Positions 54,902 to 63,937 of a stretch of 64,000 nt of DNA are shown in pieces. The translations under genes and the position numbers were made by a program. The first letter of the stretch is position 1. Every line of letters starts with the position of its first letter. Below the pieces are notes generated by a model. The model was given only the letters and a program-made list of their open reading frames with translations. It did not search any database and had not been told where the DNA came from. Source of the DNA: Pseudalgibacter ostreae (GTDB taxonomy: Bacteria; Bacteroidota; Bacteroidia; Flavobacteriales; Flavobacteriaceae); contig NZ_JBHMFC010000033.1 of the NCBI RefSeq assembly GCF_042427585.1, forward strand, positions 33,017-97,016. The letters are read 5' to 3'.

Positions 54902-56167
54902 TTAAATAACATAGCCTTTTGGTATAACAGCTCCTTTTTTGATAACCACAATACCTTCTTTTATAAAATACATATCGGTTTCTTTGTTTTCTAAATGTTT
55001 ACCGCCATTAATTCTAACATCGTCACCTATACGGCAGTTTTTATCTAAAATAGCATTTTTAATATAACAGCGTTCCCCAATACCCATAAGAATTTCTATT
55101 TTATTGCTACTTATTTCATCCAAAGTTTCATATTTATCAGAGCCCATCATATAGGTGTTGATAACATGCGAATCGTTCCCAATTCGGGACCGGATTCCTA
55201 TAACCGATCTTTCAATTTTGGCAGCGCTTATGAGACAGCCTTCTGATACCACAGTATGTTCTAGAACAGTACCAGATATTTTAGTGGTGGGAAGCATTCT
55301 TGCCCGAGTATATATCCGTTTTTTTCTATCGTACAAATCAAATTTAGGAATGTTATCCGTAAGACCTATGTTGGCTTCAAAAAACGAATCGATATTTCCT
55401 ATATCGGTCCAATACCCTTCGTATTGATAGCTTAAGGTTTTATGTTTGGCGATACTTTGAGGGATAATTTCTTTACCAAAGTCATTGGTGTCGGGGTTTT
55501 GCATTAATTCCGTTAGCAATGTTCTGTCAAAAATATAGATCCCCATAGAAGCCAAATAATGTCGGCCTTGGCTTTTCATTTCTGTACTAACCTCAGAGGT
55601 CCATTCTGGGAGTAAGCTCGCATCTGGTTTTTCTATAAAAGATTGGACTATGTTAGACTTGTCTGCTTTCATAATACCAAACTCTGTAGCATCTTTTGCA
55701 GAAACCGGTATGGTAGCAATTGATATTTTGGCTCCACTTTTTATGTGGGCTTCAACCATAAGCTCATAATCCATTTGATATAATTGGTCTCCCGAGAGAA
55801 TTAAAAAATAATCAAAATCATGAGTCAGAAAATGATGCATGTTTTGTCGTACAGCATCTGCGGTACCTTGAAACCAAGTTTTGTTTCCGGGCGTTTGTTC
55901 TGCAGCCAATACATCTACAAAAGCACTGCTGAAAAAACTAAAATGATAGGTGTTTTTAATATGGCGGTTAAGAGACGCCGAGTTGAACTGTGTTAGCACA
56001 AACATGCGTTTGATTTCTGAGTTGATACAGTTTGAAATAGGAATGTCCACCAATCTGTACTTTCCAGCAATGGGTACTGCTGGTTTAGATCTTGTGGCAG
56101 TTAATGGATATAAACGAGAACCTTGACCTCCACCTAATATTATGGCTAAAACTTTATTATTAATCAT
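54902..56167 (-). CDS. glgC: Glucose-1-phosphate adenylyltransferase
   Basis: Enzyme of 421 residues making ADP-glucose from glucose 1-phosphate and ATP. The nucleotide-binding GGGQGSRLYPLTATRSKPAV, the LSGDQLYQMDY active-site region, the FIEKPD segment, and the left-handed beta-helix at the C-terminus (SEGCLISAAKIERSVIGIRS) are all present and full length. ADP-glucose feeds the GlgM/GlgA-like glycosyltransferase encoded upstream. The spacer to glgE is 111 bases. Confidence 0.95.
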   Translation of the reverse strand: MINNKVLAIILGGGQGSRLYPLTATRSKPAVPIAGKYRLVDIPISNCINSEIKRMFVLTQFNSASLNRHIKNTYHFSFFSSAFVDVLAAEQTPGNKTWFQGTADAVRQNMHHFLTHDFDYFLILSGDQLYQMDYELMVEAHIKSGAKISIATIPVSAKDATEFGIMKADKSNIVQSFIEKPDASLLPEWTSEVSTEMKSQGRHYLASMGIYIFDRTLLTELMQNPDTNDFGKEIIPQSIAKHKTLSYQYEGYWTDIGNIDSFFEANIGLTDNIPKFDLYDRKKRIYTRARMLPTTKISGTVLEHTVVSEGCLISAAKIERSVIGIRSRIGNDSHVINTYMMGSDKYETLDEISSNKIEILMGIGERCYIKNAILDKNCRIGDDVRINGGKHLENKETDMYFIKEGIVVIKKGAVIPKGYVI

Positions 56168-56239
56168 ATGTCGTTAGTTTTTTTATTTATAAAATATAAT
56201 TTTTCAAGATGGGGCTATCACTTCTGTAATTTACAATTT

Positions 56240-57442
56240 TTATATCAAAGATTTATATAAATCCTCAACTTGTTTGGCTATTGCAACCCAATCAAAATAG
56301 TCTTCTACACGCTTTCTTCCGTTTTTAGCCATTTTTTCTCTTAAAGCCTTGTCGTTAATCACTTTATTGATGCCATTTGCTAGGTCTCTAGAAAATGTAT
56401 CAGGATCGATAGGTTCAAAAGGGGCTTCTTTTTGTTGCTCTAAAGGAATTAAAAGACCTGTTTCACCATGGACCACTACTTCTTTTATACCGCCTACAGC
56501 ACTGGCAACAACAGCAGTTTCACAGGCCATCGCTTCAATGTTTATAATGCCAAAAGGCTCGTAGATAGAAGGGCAGCAGAATACTCCAGCGTGTGAGTAT
56601 AACTGGATGATTTCGTCCTTGGTAATCATTTTGTCGATCCAAATAACGTTTTTCCTGCTTTTCTTAACCTCGTTTACGGCGTGCTCCATTTCCTTGCCTA
56701 TTTCTGGTGTGTCTGGAGCCCCAGCACAAAGCACGATTTGTGTATTGGGGTCAATGTATTTTATGGCATTTACTAAATGAATGATTCCTTTTTGTCTGGT
56801 AATCCTGCCTACAAACAGTACGTATGGCTTGGTTTGGTCTATGCCATAAGTATCTAATGTTGTTGTTTCTGGTGTTACAACATATTGCTTAAGGTTAATA
56901 CCGTTGTATATAACATGTACTTTGCTCTCGTCAACATCAAAATGCTTAAGTACATCTGCTTTAGTTTCTTTTGATACTGCAATTAAGGCGTCTGCCATTT
57001 CAATGGCGGTTTTCTCTATCCATGATGATGCGTCATAGCCTCTGCCTAACTGTTCTCGCTTCCATGGCCGTAAAGGCTCTAAGGAGTGGGTGGTTATCAC
57101 CAAAGGCGTGCCGTAGCATAATTTGGCCACAATACCGGCAAAGTGGGCGTACCACGTATGGCAGTGCACGACATCGGCATCAACAGGTGTAGCATTCATA
57201 TCTATACAGGTACTAAGCGTTTTAAAAACCGACTTCAACTTATCATCAGAGTCTTTAAAAATAGGCTTATCGTCGGTATAGCCTTTAACCGTTAGGTTTT
57301 TAGATGTTTCGGTTTGATCGCCAAAGCATCTTACATCCACGTCCATTAACTTCGCCAATTCGTCTGCTAAATATTCAACATGGACGCCTGCGCCACCATA
57401 AACATAAGGTGGAAACTCTCTAGTGTAAAAAAGTGCTTTCAT
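56240..57442 (-). CDS. glgM: GT4-type glycogen synthase-like protein, candidate maltose-1-phosphate synthase GlgM
   Basis: GT4 glycosyltransferase of 400 residues. The N-terminal YTREFPPYVYGGAGVHVEYL and the catalytic EPFGIINIEAMACET are typical of the actinobacterial glycogen synthase group (the Corynebacterium family), not of the GT5 GlgA of most bacteria, which is longer and starts with a KxGGL motif. In mycobacteria this GT4 protein makes maltose 1-phosphate from ADP-glucose and glucose 1-phosphate, the substrate of GlgE. With glgE and a maltokinase in the same operon, that role is likely here too; a direct glycogen synthase activity is the alternative. It is the first gene of the operon. 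Confidence 0.75.
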   Translation of the reverse strand: MKALFYTREFPPYVYGGAGVHVEYLADELAKLMDVDVRCFGDQTETSKNLTVKGYTDDKPIFKDSDDKLKSVFKTLSTCIDMNATPVDADVVHCHTWYAHFAGIVAKLCYGTPLVITTHSLEPLRPWKREQLGRGYDASSWIEKTAIEMADALIAVSKETKADVLKHFDVDESKVHVIYNGINLKQYVVTPETTTLDTYGIDQTKPYVLFVGRITRQKGIIHLVNAIKYIDPNTQIVLCAGAPDTPEIGKEMEHAVNEVKKSRKNVIWIDKMITKDEIIQLYSHAGVFCCPSIYEPFGIINIEAMACETAVVASAVGGIKEVVVHGETGLLIPLEQQKEAPFEPIDPDTFSRDLANGINKVINDKALREKMAKNGRKRVEDYFDWVAIAKQVEDLYKSLI

Positions 57443-58026
57443 TGTATTTTAATTAATGTGTGGATTAAAATTTCCCAAAAAAATATAGTTTAGAAAACGT
57501 CCTGCGTTTTGAAGGTGGATTCTTGATTAAAATGAACACTAGGTTTTTAAATTGTTAATAACTATTATAAAATAAAACAATCATTAAATGACGGTGTTTA
57601 AACAATAATGTGGCCTTGGAGTTTTTTAAATATGATTTTGAATTAAGAATTTTTCCTATGTTATAAACATACAAAATTATTAGCTATTTTTTTTGGTGTA
57701 ATATTATTTTTAAGATAAATTTTTATTTTTTTGATATATACCATACAGACTTGCCTATCCTTTTATAAACTAAAAGAATATTACAGATGATGGAGCTTGG
57801 GAATGAAGGGCGTTAATTAGTTAAATAAAAACCATGCTTTAGCTTAAAAGGCTTCTTAATAGCTTAGTAGACGTGAAAACGTTTTAAGGGGATGATACAC
57901 AGTAGCGTCGTGTATGGTACAAAAAAAAGGCCTCTGAAGGGTTTTTAGAGACCTTTTTTATTTATAAGTGTTAAGCGTAACTAAAAAACGAGAGGTTATA
58001 TAAAACATCTATGTTTTTAGGGCGGT
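57443..58026. other. Gene-free gap between lepA and the alpha-glucan operon (584 bases)
   Basis: The gap holds the lepA terminator at 57921-57959 and presumably the promoter of the alpha-glucan operon, for which no exact TAnnTTTG element is visible. A TGTTAATAA site near 57551 resembles the sites in the rnr-rpiB gap. No gene is seen. Confidence 0.5.
57921..57959 (-). terminator. Terminator after lepA
   Basis: AAAAAAGGCCTCT and AGAGACCTTTTTT form a 13-base stem with one mismatch, followed on the minus strand by a U run, about 70 bases beyond the lepA stop. Confidence 0.75.
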
Positions 58027-59829
58027 CTAGTCGTTTAATTTTAAAACAGCCATAAATGCCTGTTGCGGAATTTCTACATTGCCAACCAATCGCATACGTT
58101 TCTTTCCTTTTTTCTGTTTCTCAAGTAATTTACGCTTTCGTGAAATATCCCCACCGTAACATTTAGCGGTAACATCCTTTCGAAGCGCTTTAATGGTTTC
58201 TCTTGAAATAATTTTAGCCCCAACAGCGGCTTGTATAGGAATATCAAATTGTTGTCGTGGGATGAGCTCTCTAAGCTTTTCACACATTTTTTTACCGATA
58301 TTTTGAGCATTATCGGCATGGATTAATGCTGAAAGTGCATCCACAGGCTGGGCGTTCAATAAAATGTCCAATCGCACCAATTTAGAGATTTTCATGCCGA
58401 TAGGATGATAGTCAAAAGAGGCGTAGCCTTTAGAAACGGTTTTCAAGCGGTCGTAAAAATCAAAAACGATTTCGGCCAAAGGCATTTCAAAGGTCAATTC
58501 AACACGCTCAGTGGTTAAATAGGTTTGATTGATTATTAGTCCTCGTTTTTCAATACAGAGCGACATCACATTCCCTATAAAATCTGCTTTTGTTATAATG
58601 GTGGCCTTGATATAGGGCTCTTCAACCCGATTTAAGGTTGAGGGATCTGGTAAATCGGATGGGTTATTTACAATTAACGCAGTATTGGTGTCTTTGTTGG
58701 TATAGGCGTGGTAAGACACGTTAGGGACGGTGGTGATAACCGTCATGTCGAACTCCCGCTCTAAACGCTCTTGTATAATTTCCATATGGAGCATGCCTAA
58801 GAACCCACAACGAAAGCCAAAGCCTAGTGCCGCAGAACTTTCTGTAGCAAAGACTAATGATGCATCGTTAAGTTGCAGTTTTTCCATGGAGTTCCTTAGT
58901 TCTTCGTAATCCTCTGTATCTACAGGATATATACCGGCAAAAACCATCGGCTTAACATCTTCAAACCCTTCTACTATATTCTTTGTAGGGTTTGCAAAAT
59001 CTGTAATAGTATCACCTACTTTTACTTCTTTAGCGGTTTTTATACCTGTAATTAAATAGCCTACATCGCCAGCCTTAACGCTTTGTTTTGCAACTTGTGT
59101 TAGTTTAAGCGTGCCAACTTCGTCTGCATAATACTCGTTATCAGTAGCAACAAACTTTATTTTTTGTCCTTTTTTTATTTCACCGTTAAACACCCTGAAA
59201 TACGTTTCAATACCTCTGAAGGTATTATAAACAGAATCGAAAATCAAGGCTTGTAATGGCGCATTTAAATCGCCTTTAGGTGCCGGAATGCGTTCTATAA
59301 TAGCTTTTAAAATATTATCGATACCTAAACCCGTTTTTCCACTGGCATGTATAACTTCTTCACGTTTACAGCCCAATAAATCTACAATATCATCTGTAAC
59401 TTCTTCTGGGTTAGCGCTTGGTAAATCTACTTTATTTAAAATGGGAATAATTTCCAAATCATTTTCTAAGGCCAAATATAGATTGGAGATGGTTTGGGCC
59501 TGAATGCTTTGGGCGGCATCTACAATAAGTAATGCGCCCTCACAGGCAGCGATAGATCTTGAGACCTCATAACTGAAATCGACGTGCCCAGGGGTGTCGA
59601 TTAAATTTAAAACGTACTTCTCACCTTGATATTCATAGTCCATTTGAATGGCGTGCGACTTGATGGTAATCCCACGTTCGCGCTCTAAATCCATGCTGTC
59701 CAGAAGCTGGGCCTGTTTCTCCCTTTCGGTTACAGTACCTGTAAAGTCCAACAAACGATCTGCCAAGGTGCTTTTACCATGGTCTATGTGTGCAATGATG
59801 CAAAAATTTCTAATGTTCTTCATACTCAA
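58027..59829 (-). CDS. lepA: Elongation factor 4
   Basis: Translational GTPase of 600 residues that acts on stalled ribosomes (back-translocation) and in assembly. The G domain has IAHIDHGKSTLADRLLDFTG (P-loop, 20 shown), the DTPGHVDFSYE switch and NKVDLPSANP; EF-G-like domains II, III and V follow, and the C-terminal LepA-specific domain contains the conserved KRKLLEKQKKGKKRMRLVGN. Start at 59829, or two codons later at MKNIRN. A -7 promoter element precedes it. Confidence 0.96.
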   Translation of the reverse strand: MSMKNIRNFCIIAHIDHGKSTLADRLLDFTGTVTEREKQAQLLDSMDLERERGITIKSHAIQMDYEYQGEKYVLNLIDTPGHVDFSYEVSRSIAACEGALLIVDAAQSIQAQTISNLYLALENDLEIIPILNKVDLPSANPEEVTDDIVDLLGCKREEVIHASGKTGLGIDNILKAIIERIPAPKGDLNAPLQALIFDSVYNTFRGIETYFRVFNGEIKKGQKIKFVATDNEYYADEVGTLKLTQVAKQSVKAGDVGYLITGIKTAKEVKVGDTITDFANPTKNIVEGFEDVKPMVFAGIYPVDTEDYEELRNSMEKLQLNDASLVFATESSAALGFGFRCGFLGMLHMEIIQERLEREFDMTVITTVPNVSYHAYTNKDTNTALIVNNPSDLPDPSTLNRVEEPYIKATIITKADFIGNVMSLCIEKRGLIINQTYLTTERVELTFEMPLAEIVFDFYDRLKTVSKGYASFDYHPIGMKISKLVRLDILLNAQPVDALSALIHADNAQNIGKKMCEKLRELIPRQQFDIPIQAAVGAKIISRETIKALRKDVTAKCYGGDISRKRKLLEKQKKGKKRMRLVGNVEIPQQAFMAVLKLND

Positions 59830-59854
59830 AAAAATCTTTATAATAAAGATTTTG

Positions 59855-59862
59855 CAAATATA
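59855..59862 (-). promoter_or_regulatory. -7 promoter element of lepA
   Basis: TATATTTG on the minus strand matches TAnnTTTG, 25 bases before the start codon. Confidence 0.5.
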
Positions 59863-60088
59863 GATGTTTTTTTTTCAGACCTGTAAGGTTTCTTGAACAG
59901 TATAAAAATCAATTAGATCGTTTTGGTGTGGCATGAGGCCAATTAGGGGTCTTGTTTTAAGCATTTACAATAATAAACCGCTGTAAAACCCTAAACCGTT
60001 AGCTGCTTTAAGGGGAGCAATATAATTTTACATGTCTTGGGTATTGTAATTCCATTCCGTTGGATGTAACAAATTACTTAAAAAGCAT

Positions 60089-60096
60089 TAATTTTG
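60089..60096 (+). promoter_or_regulatory. -7 promoter element of dusB
   Basis: TAATTTTG matches TAnnTTTG and lies 17 bases before the TTG start of dusB, implying a very short leader. Confidence 0.5.
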
Positions 60097-60113
60097 CACT
60101 AAAATAAAAAGGT

Positions 60114-61118
60114 TTGGTAAAAATACACAACATAGAACTTCCTGATTTTCCTTTGCTATTAGCACCAATGGAAGATGTTAGCGACCCTCCGTTTCGTGCG
60201 CTTTGTAAGGAGCAAGGTGCCGATGTGGTATATACCGAATTTATTTCAAGTGAAGGTTTAATTCGTGATGCAGCAAAAAGTATCATGAAATTAGATATTT
60301 ACGAAAAAGAACGTCCTGTTGGCATTCAAATATTTGGGGCTAATTTGGAGAGTATGCTTCAAACCATCGATATTGTTGAAAAATCAAAACCTGATATTAT
60401 TGATATTAACTTTGGTTGTCCCGTTAAAAAAGTGGTGAGCAAAGGTGCGGGCGCGGGTATTTTGAAAGATGTGTGTTTGATGGAAAAACTTACTGCCGAA
60501 ATGGTTAAGCGCACTAATATTCCCATTACAGTAAAAACCCGGTTGGGCTGGGATCACGATTCGATTAAAATTGTTGAGGTTGCTGAGCGCTTGCAGGATG
60601 TGGGCTGTAAAGCTATTGCCATACATGGGCGCACACGTGCACAAATGTATAAAGGCCATGCCGACTGGAGGCCTATTGCAGATGTAAAGAATAACCCCAG
60701 AATGCATATTCCTGTTTTTGGAAACGGTGATGTGGATACCCCCGAAAAAGCCATGGAAATGCGTGATAGCTATGGATTGGATGGCGCTATGATTGGCCGC
60801 GCGAGCATAGGAAATCCTTGGTTTTTTAAGCAAGTCAAACATTTTTTTGAAACTGGAGCGCATTTAGAGCCCATATCTATTGAAGCGCGTGTTGAGGCTG
60901 CCCGTAAACATTTACAAATGGCTATTGACTGGAAGGGCGAGGTGTTAGGGGTTTTTGAAACCCGTAGACACTATACCAATTATTTTAAAGGGATTCCGCA
61001 TTTTAAAGAATACCGCACCAAAATGGTTACTAGCGACCGTCCAGAAGACGTTTTTGCTGCGTTTGATGAGGTTTTAGATCGGTTTGGCGATTATGTTTAT
61101 GGCACTTCTGTATTATAA
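60114..61118 (+). CDS. dusB: tRNA-dihydrouridine synthase
   Basis: FMN enzyme of 334 residues that reduces uridines in the tRNA D-loop. The DusB signature LLLAPMEDVSDPPFR, the catalytic Cys in NFGCPVKKVVSKGAGAG, the Lys/Arg in TVKTRLGWD, and the FMN-binding AIHGRTRAQMYKG and GAMIGRASIGNPWFF are intact. It starts with TTG at 60114, since no in-frame ATG occurs before the conserved APMEDV and the family usually begins as VKIxNIELPDFP. The C-terminal 90 residues form the helical tRNA-binding domain. Confidence 0.95.
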   Translation: MVKIHNIELPDFPLLLAPMEDVSDPPFRALCKEQGADVVYTEFISSEGLIRDAAKSIMKLDIYEKERPVGIQIFGANLESMLQTIDIVEKSKPDIIDINFGCPVKKVVSKGAGAGILKDVCLMEKLTAEMVKRTNIPITVKTRLGWDHDSIKIVEVAERLQDVGCKAIAIHGRTRAQMYKGHADWRPIADVKNNPRMHIPVFGNGDVDTPEKAMEMRDSYGLDGAMIGRASIGNPWFFKQVKHFFETGAHLEPISIEARVEAARKHLQMAIDWKGEVLGVFETRRHYTNYFKGIPHFKEYRTKMVTSDRPEDVFAAFDEVLDRFGDYVYGTSVL

Positions 61119-61141
61119 CATTACTAGATACTGGTCTTTTG

Positions 61142-61268
61142 TTATGTCGACGCTAGGATAAATCTCAGTGCCTTAGTAATTTAGTTTTTTTTGTAAAGTT
61201 TCATTTCTACATCATATGTATTGGTTTTTTTACCTCGCCTTGTCATGTCGACGACAGGAGAAATCTCA
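61142..61268 (+). repeat. Two copies of a 25-base dispersed-type repeat
   Basis: ATGTCGACGCTAGGATAAATCTCA (61143-61166) and ATGTCGACGACAGGAGAAATCTCA (61245-61268) match at 21 of 24 positions, in the same direction, in the 203-base spacer between dusB and the permease gene. The pattern resembles short intergenic repeats spread through flavobacterial genomes. Confidence 0.6.
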
Positions 61269-61321
61269 AAACCAAATAATTTAAAAAAAGTAATAACCCG
61301 CCCCTTCCAAAGCATATGATG

Positions 61322-62536
61322 TTAGTAATCCTCTACCAGATTCTTATTGATTCTAACCGTTGCTATTTTTGAAGCGATAATACCCAATATGGAAATCGTT
61401 ACAAACACAATAAAGAAATTTTCTGCATGAAGGGTTACCGGATAAGGTAACGAAGGTGTGATATAAATTTTTAGAAATTCGGGACCATGAAGTTGGTTCC
61501 ATACAAATAAGGTTCCGATAAAAATACCTACCAAGCCTCCAACCACACTCATAATGGCACCTTGTAAAAAAAATATTTTACGAATATCTTTTATGGTAGC
61601 GCCAATATTGAAAAGCGTGTTGAGTGTTTTCTTTTTATCTAAAATCATCATAATAATGGAGCCGATAACATTAAATAAAGCAATGATCAAAACCAATGTG
61701 AATATTAAATACACCGCTAAATTTTCGGTGTTTAGCATTTTGTAAAGTTTGTCGTTTAGCTGTATTCTATTTTTTACCACCACATCGTCTCCCAAAAGGG
61801 TTTGGATGGTGTTTTTTGCAGTGGCTTCATCTGCACCTTCTTTAAGTTTAAATTCGATGGATGATACCTGATTTGGATTGTAGCTTAAAAGATGGCGTGC
61901 CAAATCGATGGACGCATAAATATAAGTGTCGTCTAGGGTTTCGTTAATATTAAAAACACCTACATTAACTGTTTTTATGGAGTTGAAGGCATCATTTGGA
62001 GATGTAATTTGGCCTGTTCCTGGTTTTGGTACGTAAATATCAGCAGTTCTAGAGTAGTCTAACACGCCATACGACAGATTTCTCGAAATGCCCCAGCCAA
62101 TAACGGTTTGGTTGGTTTCTTGATCGAACCAGCTCCCTTGTACAATTACGGGATCCATATCGTTAACCTTTTTAAATTGCGAATCGACGCCTTTTAGAAC
62201 CGCCAAAGTGCTTTTGTTGTCGGATGTTATGAAAACGCGTTCCTCTATCACTTTGGAGTAAAATGTAACCGTTTCCAATGCATTTAGTTTTTCAATCGTT
62301 TCATCATCTAATAAAAACGATTTGCCAACCGCAGCTTCAGCTTTTAAATCGGGATCTACAATATTGGAAAATTGAAGCGTGAAATCTTTTAAGCCCGCAA
62401 AACCTGCAAGGACAATAAAAAGCGACGCAGCACCAAGTACCACACCTAATGCAGCAATAATGGTTATAAAATTAATGGCATTGTTACTGCTTTTGGAGCG
62501 TAAATATCGTTTGGCTATGTAAAGCGCAAAATTCAC
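61322..62536 (-). CDS. LolC/LolE-like (FtsX-type) ABC transporter permease
   Basis: Inner-membrane permease of 404 residues with the LolC/E/MacB layout: a helix near residues 20-45 (NAINFITIIAALGVVLGAAS), a large periplasmic MacB-PCD-like domain (residues about 50-260), then three helices (ALFNVIGSIIMMILDKKKT, GAIMSVVGGLVGIFIGTLF, FIVFVTISILGIIAS). In lipoprotein release the partner is the ATPase LolD, which is not encoded next to it. It starts one base after the rbfA stop, so they are co-translated. Confidence 0.85.
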   Translation of the reverse strand: MNFALYIAKRYLRSKSSNNAINFITIIAALGVVLGAASLFIVLAGFAGLKDFTLQFSNIVDPDLKAEAAVGKSFLLDDETIEKLNALETVTFYSKVIEERVFITSDNKSTLAVLKGVDSQFKKVNDMDPVIVQGSWFDQETNQTVIGWGISRNLSYGVLDYSRTADIYVPKPGTGQITSPNDAFNSIKTVNVGVFNINETLDDTYIYASIDLARHLLSYNPNQVSSIEFKLKEGADEATAKNTIQTLLGDDVVVKNRIQLNDKLYKMLNTENLAVYLIFTLVLIIALFNVIGSIIMMILDKKKTLNTLFNIGATIKDIRKIFFLQGAIMSVVGGLVGIFIGTLFVWNQLHGPEFLKIYITPSLPYPVTLHAENFFIVFVTISILGIIASKIATVRINKNLVEDY

Positions 62537-62941
62537 TTAAGATTTTTTACGTTTTTCTAATAATGAAGTATCTTTTAGTGGGTTTTCTTGGCCTTTTAAA
62601 GACTTGTCGATTTGGTCGATATATTCTAAAGAATCGTCAATAAAAAACTCCAAGCTAGGCATACGTCTTAACTGTTGTTTTGTGCGTTGCGCAATTTCAT
62701 GCTTAATTAAAGGGGTGTTTGATGTAATGCCTTTTAAAAGCGTTTCTGCTTTGTTATTTGGAAAGATGCTTAAATATACTTTAGCTATCGATAGATCTGC
62801 GGCCACTTTAACTTTGGAAACCGAAATTAGAACACCGCGCATGCCACCATCTGTAGCTGCTTTTTGAAGTACATCTGCTAAATCATTTTGCAAAACTGAT
62901 GCTATTTTTTTTTGTCTTTGGCTTTCCTCAACGTTACTCAT
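62537..62941 (-). CDS. rbfA: Ribosome-binding factor A
   Basis: KH-domain protein of 134 residues needed to mature the 16S rRNA 5' end in the 30S subunit. The pattern SQRQKKIASVLQNDLADVLQ, VSKVKVAADLSIAKVYLSIF and RRMPSLEFFIDDSLEY is complete. It is followed at once by the LolC/E-like permease gene, an order also found in other Bacteroidota. Confidence 0.94.
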   Translation of the reverse strand: MSNVEESQRQKKIASVLQNDLADVLQKAATDGGMRGVLISVSKVKVAADLSIAKVYLSIFPNNKAETLLKGITSNTPLIKHEIAQRTKQQLRRMPSLEFFIDDSLEYIDQIDKSLKGQENPLKDTSLLEKRKKS

Positions 62942-62969
62942 GTCTAACTGGCTATAAAGGTTAATAATG

Positions 62970-62977
62970 CAAAAATA
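62970..62977 (-). promoter_or_regulatory. -7 promoter element of rbfA and the permease gene
   Basis: TATTTTTG on the minus strand fits TAnnTTTG, 28 bases before the rbfA ATG. Confidence 0.5.
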
Positions 62978-63114
62978 GCTGTTATTTAAAGATTATCTTA
63001 CTTTTGAAATGCTATTTTCATATATTGAAGTAAAATTTAAGTTTAAAAACAAAGTATACGGCTCTTATCTGGCACGTCTAGCACGTTTTCGGTAGCTTAT
63101 TAAATTAACTTTAA

Positions 63115-63519
63115 ATGAATAAAATAGAGCATATTGGTATTGCGGTAAAGAGTTTAAAATCTTCAAACGCATTGTTCTCTAAACTTTTTGGAGAAACGGC
63201 TTATAGAGAAGAGGCTGTGTTGAGCGAAAAGGTAAACACATCTTTTTTTAAAATTGGCGAGACTAAAATTGAATTGTTGGAAGCCACAGATAAAGATAGC
63301 GCAATTAATAAGTTTATTGAAAAAAAGGGAGAGGGTATCCATCATATTGCTTTCCATGTAGACGATATTCTAGCGGAGGTGGCCAGATTAAAAAGCGAAG
63401 GCTTTACCGTGTTAAATGACACTCCAAAAGTAGGTGCCGATAATAAATGGGTCATATTTTTACACCCTAAAACCACTAATGGTGTGTTAATTGAGTTATG
63501 TCAAGAGATAAAGCGATAA
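63115..63519 (+). CDS. mce: Methylmalonyl-CoA epimerase
   Basis: Metal enzyme of 134 residues that interconverts (R)- and (S)-methylmalonyl-CoA, on the path between propionyl-CoA and succinyl-CoA. Two vicinal-oxygen-chelate modules carry the ligands: His in IEHIGIAVKSL, His in GIHHIAFHVDDI and Glu in VLIELCQEI. Length and motifs fit the family well. It lies divergent from rbfA; the mutase subunits are not in this window. Confidence 0.92.
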   Translation: MNKIEHIGIAVKSLKSSNALFSKLFGETAYREEAVLSEKVNTSFFKIGETKIELLEATDKDSAINKFIEKKGEGIHHIAFHVDDILAEVARLKSEGFTVLNDTPKVGADNKWVIFLHPKTTNGVLIELCQEIKR

Positions 63520-63603
63520 AAATACTTTGCCAGTAAAAAAATATATAGTAATATTGCACTCTCTTTGTAAAAAGAGATACGTTAATTAGCTTAAATGCTA
63601 ATG

Positions 63604-63677
63604 GGTCCTATAACTCAGCTGGTTAGAGTATCTGACTCATAATCAGAAAGTCCCTGGTTCGAGCCCAGGTGGGACCA
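63604..63677 (+). tRNA. tRNA with CAT anticodon (Met elongator or Ile2)
   Basis: A 74-base cloverleaf. The acceptor stem is GGTCCTA/TGGGACC with discriminator A and no encoded CCA, the anticodon stem-loop is TCTGA-CTCATAA-TCAGA, and the T arm is CCTGG-TTCGAGC-CCAGG. CAT reads Met unless the C is modified to lysidine, in which case it reads the Ile codon AUA; sequence alone does not settle which. Confidence 0.93.
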
Positions 63678-63690
63678 CTTAAATAATTGC

Positions 63691-63727
63691 AAACCCTTAT
63701 AAACACTACGTTTGTAAGGGTTTTTTT
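63691..63727 (+). terminator. Terminator after the tRNA gene
   Basis: AAACCCTTATAAAC pairs with GTTTGTAAGGGTTT over 14 bases (one G-U pair), and a T run follows. Confidence 0.85.
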
Positions 63728-63823
63728 GTTTTCAGGGGGATGGTTTGGGGGGGCTGTGAATTTCTGAGATAACTTCTAGATTCGGCGTAATGGACAAAAT
63801 GGTTGGTCTTTTTTGTGTTAATT

Positions 63824-63937
63824 TCAATAGGTTATTTTAGTTTTTAAAAACTCATTTATGAATTTTATTTTTCTCTCTTTAGTTAATCCATTATGATGGA
63901 TCAAGTCATAAAGTTGTGGGATTTTAAGATTATGCAT
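63824..63937 (-). pseudogene. Short frame, possible 3' remnant of a gene
   Basis: A frame of 37 codons (ATG at 63937) translates to MHNLKIPQLYDLIHHNGLT and 18 further residues. In the same frame the coding-like sequence continues a few codons upstream to a TAG. It looks more like the tail of a broken gene than a complete one, but its origin is not recognised. Confidence 0.2.

Noticed and set aside
63069..63090. TGGCAC as a second sigma-54 promoter before mce
   Set aside because: The following GTCTAGCACG puts the GC at the wrong distance; it is better read as two direct GCACGT copies.
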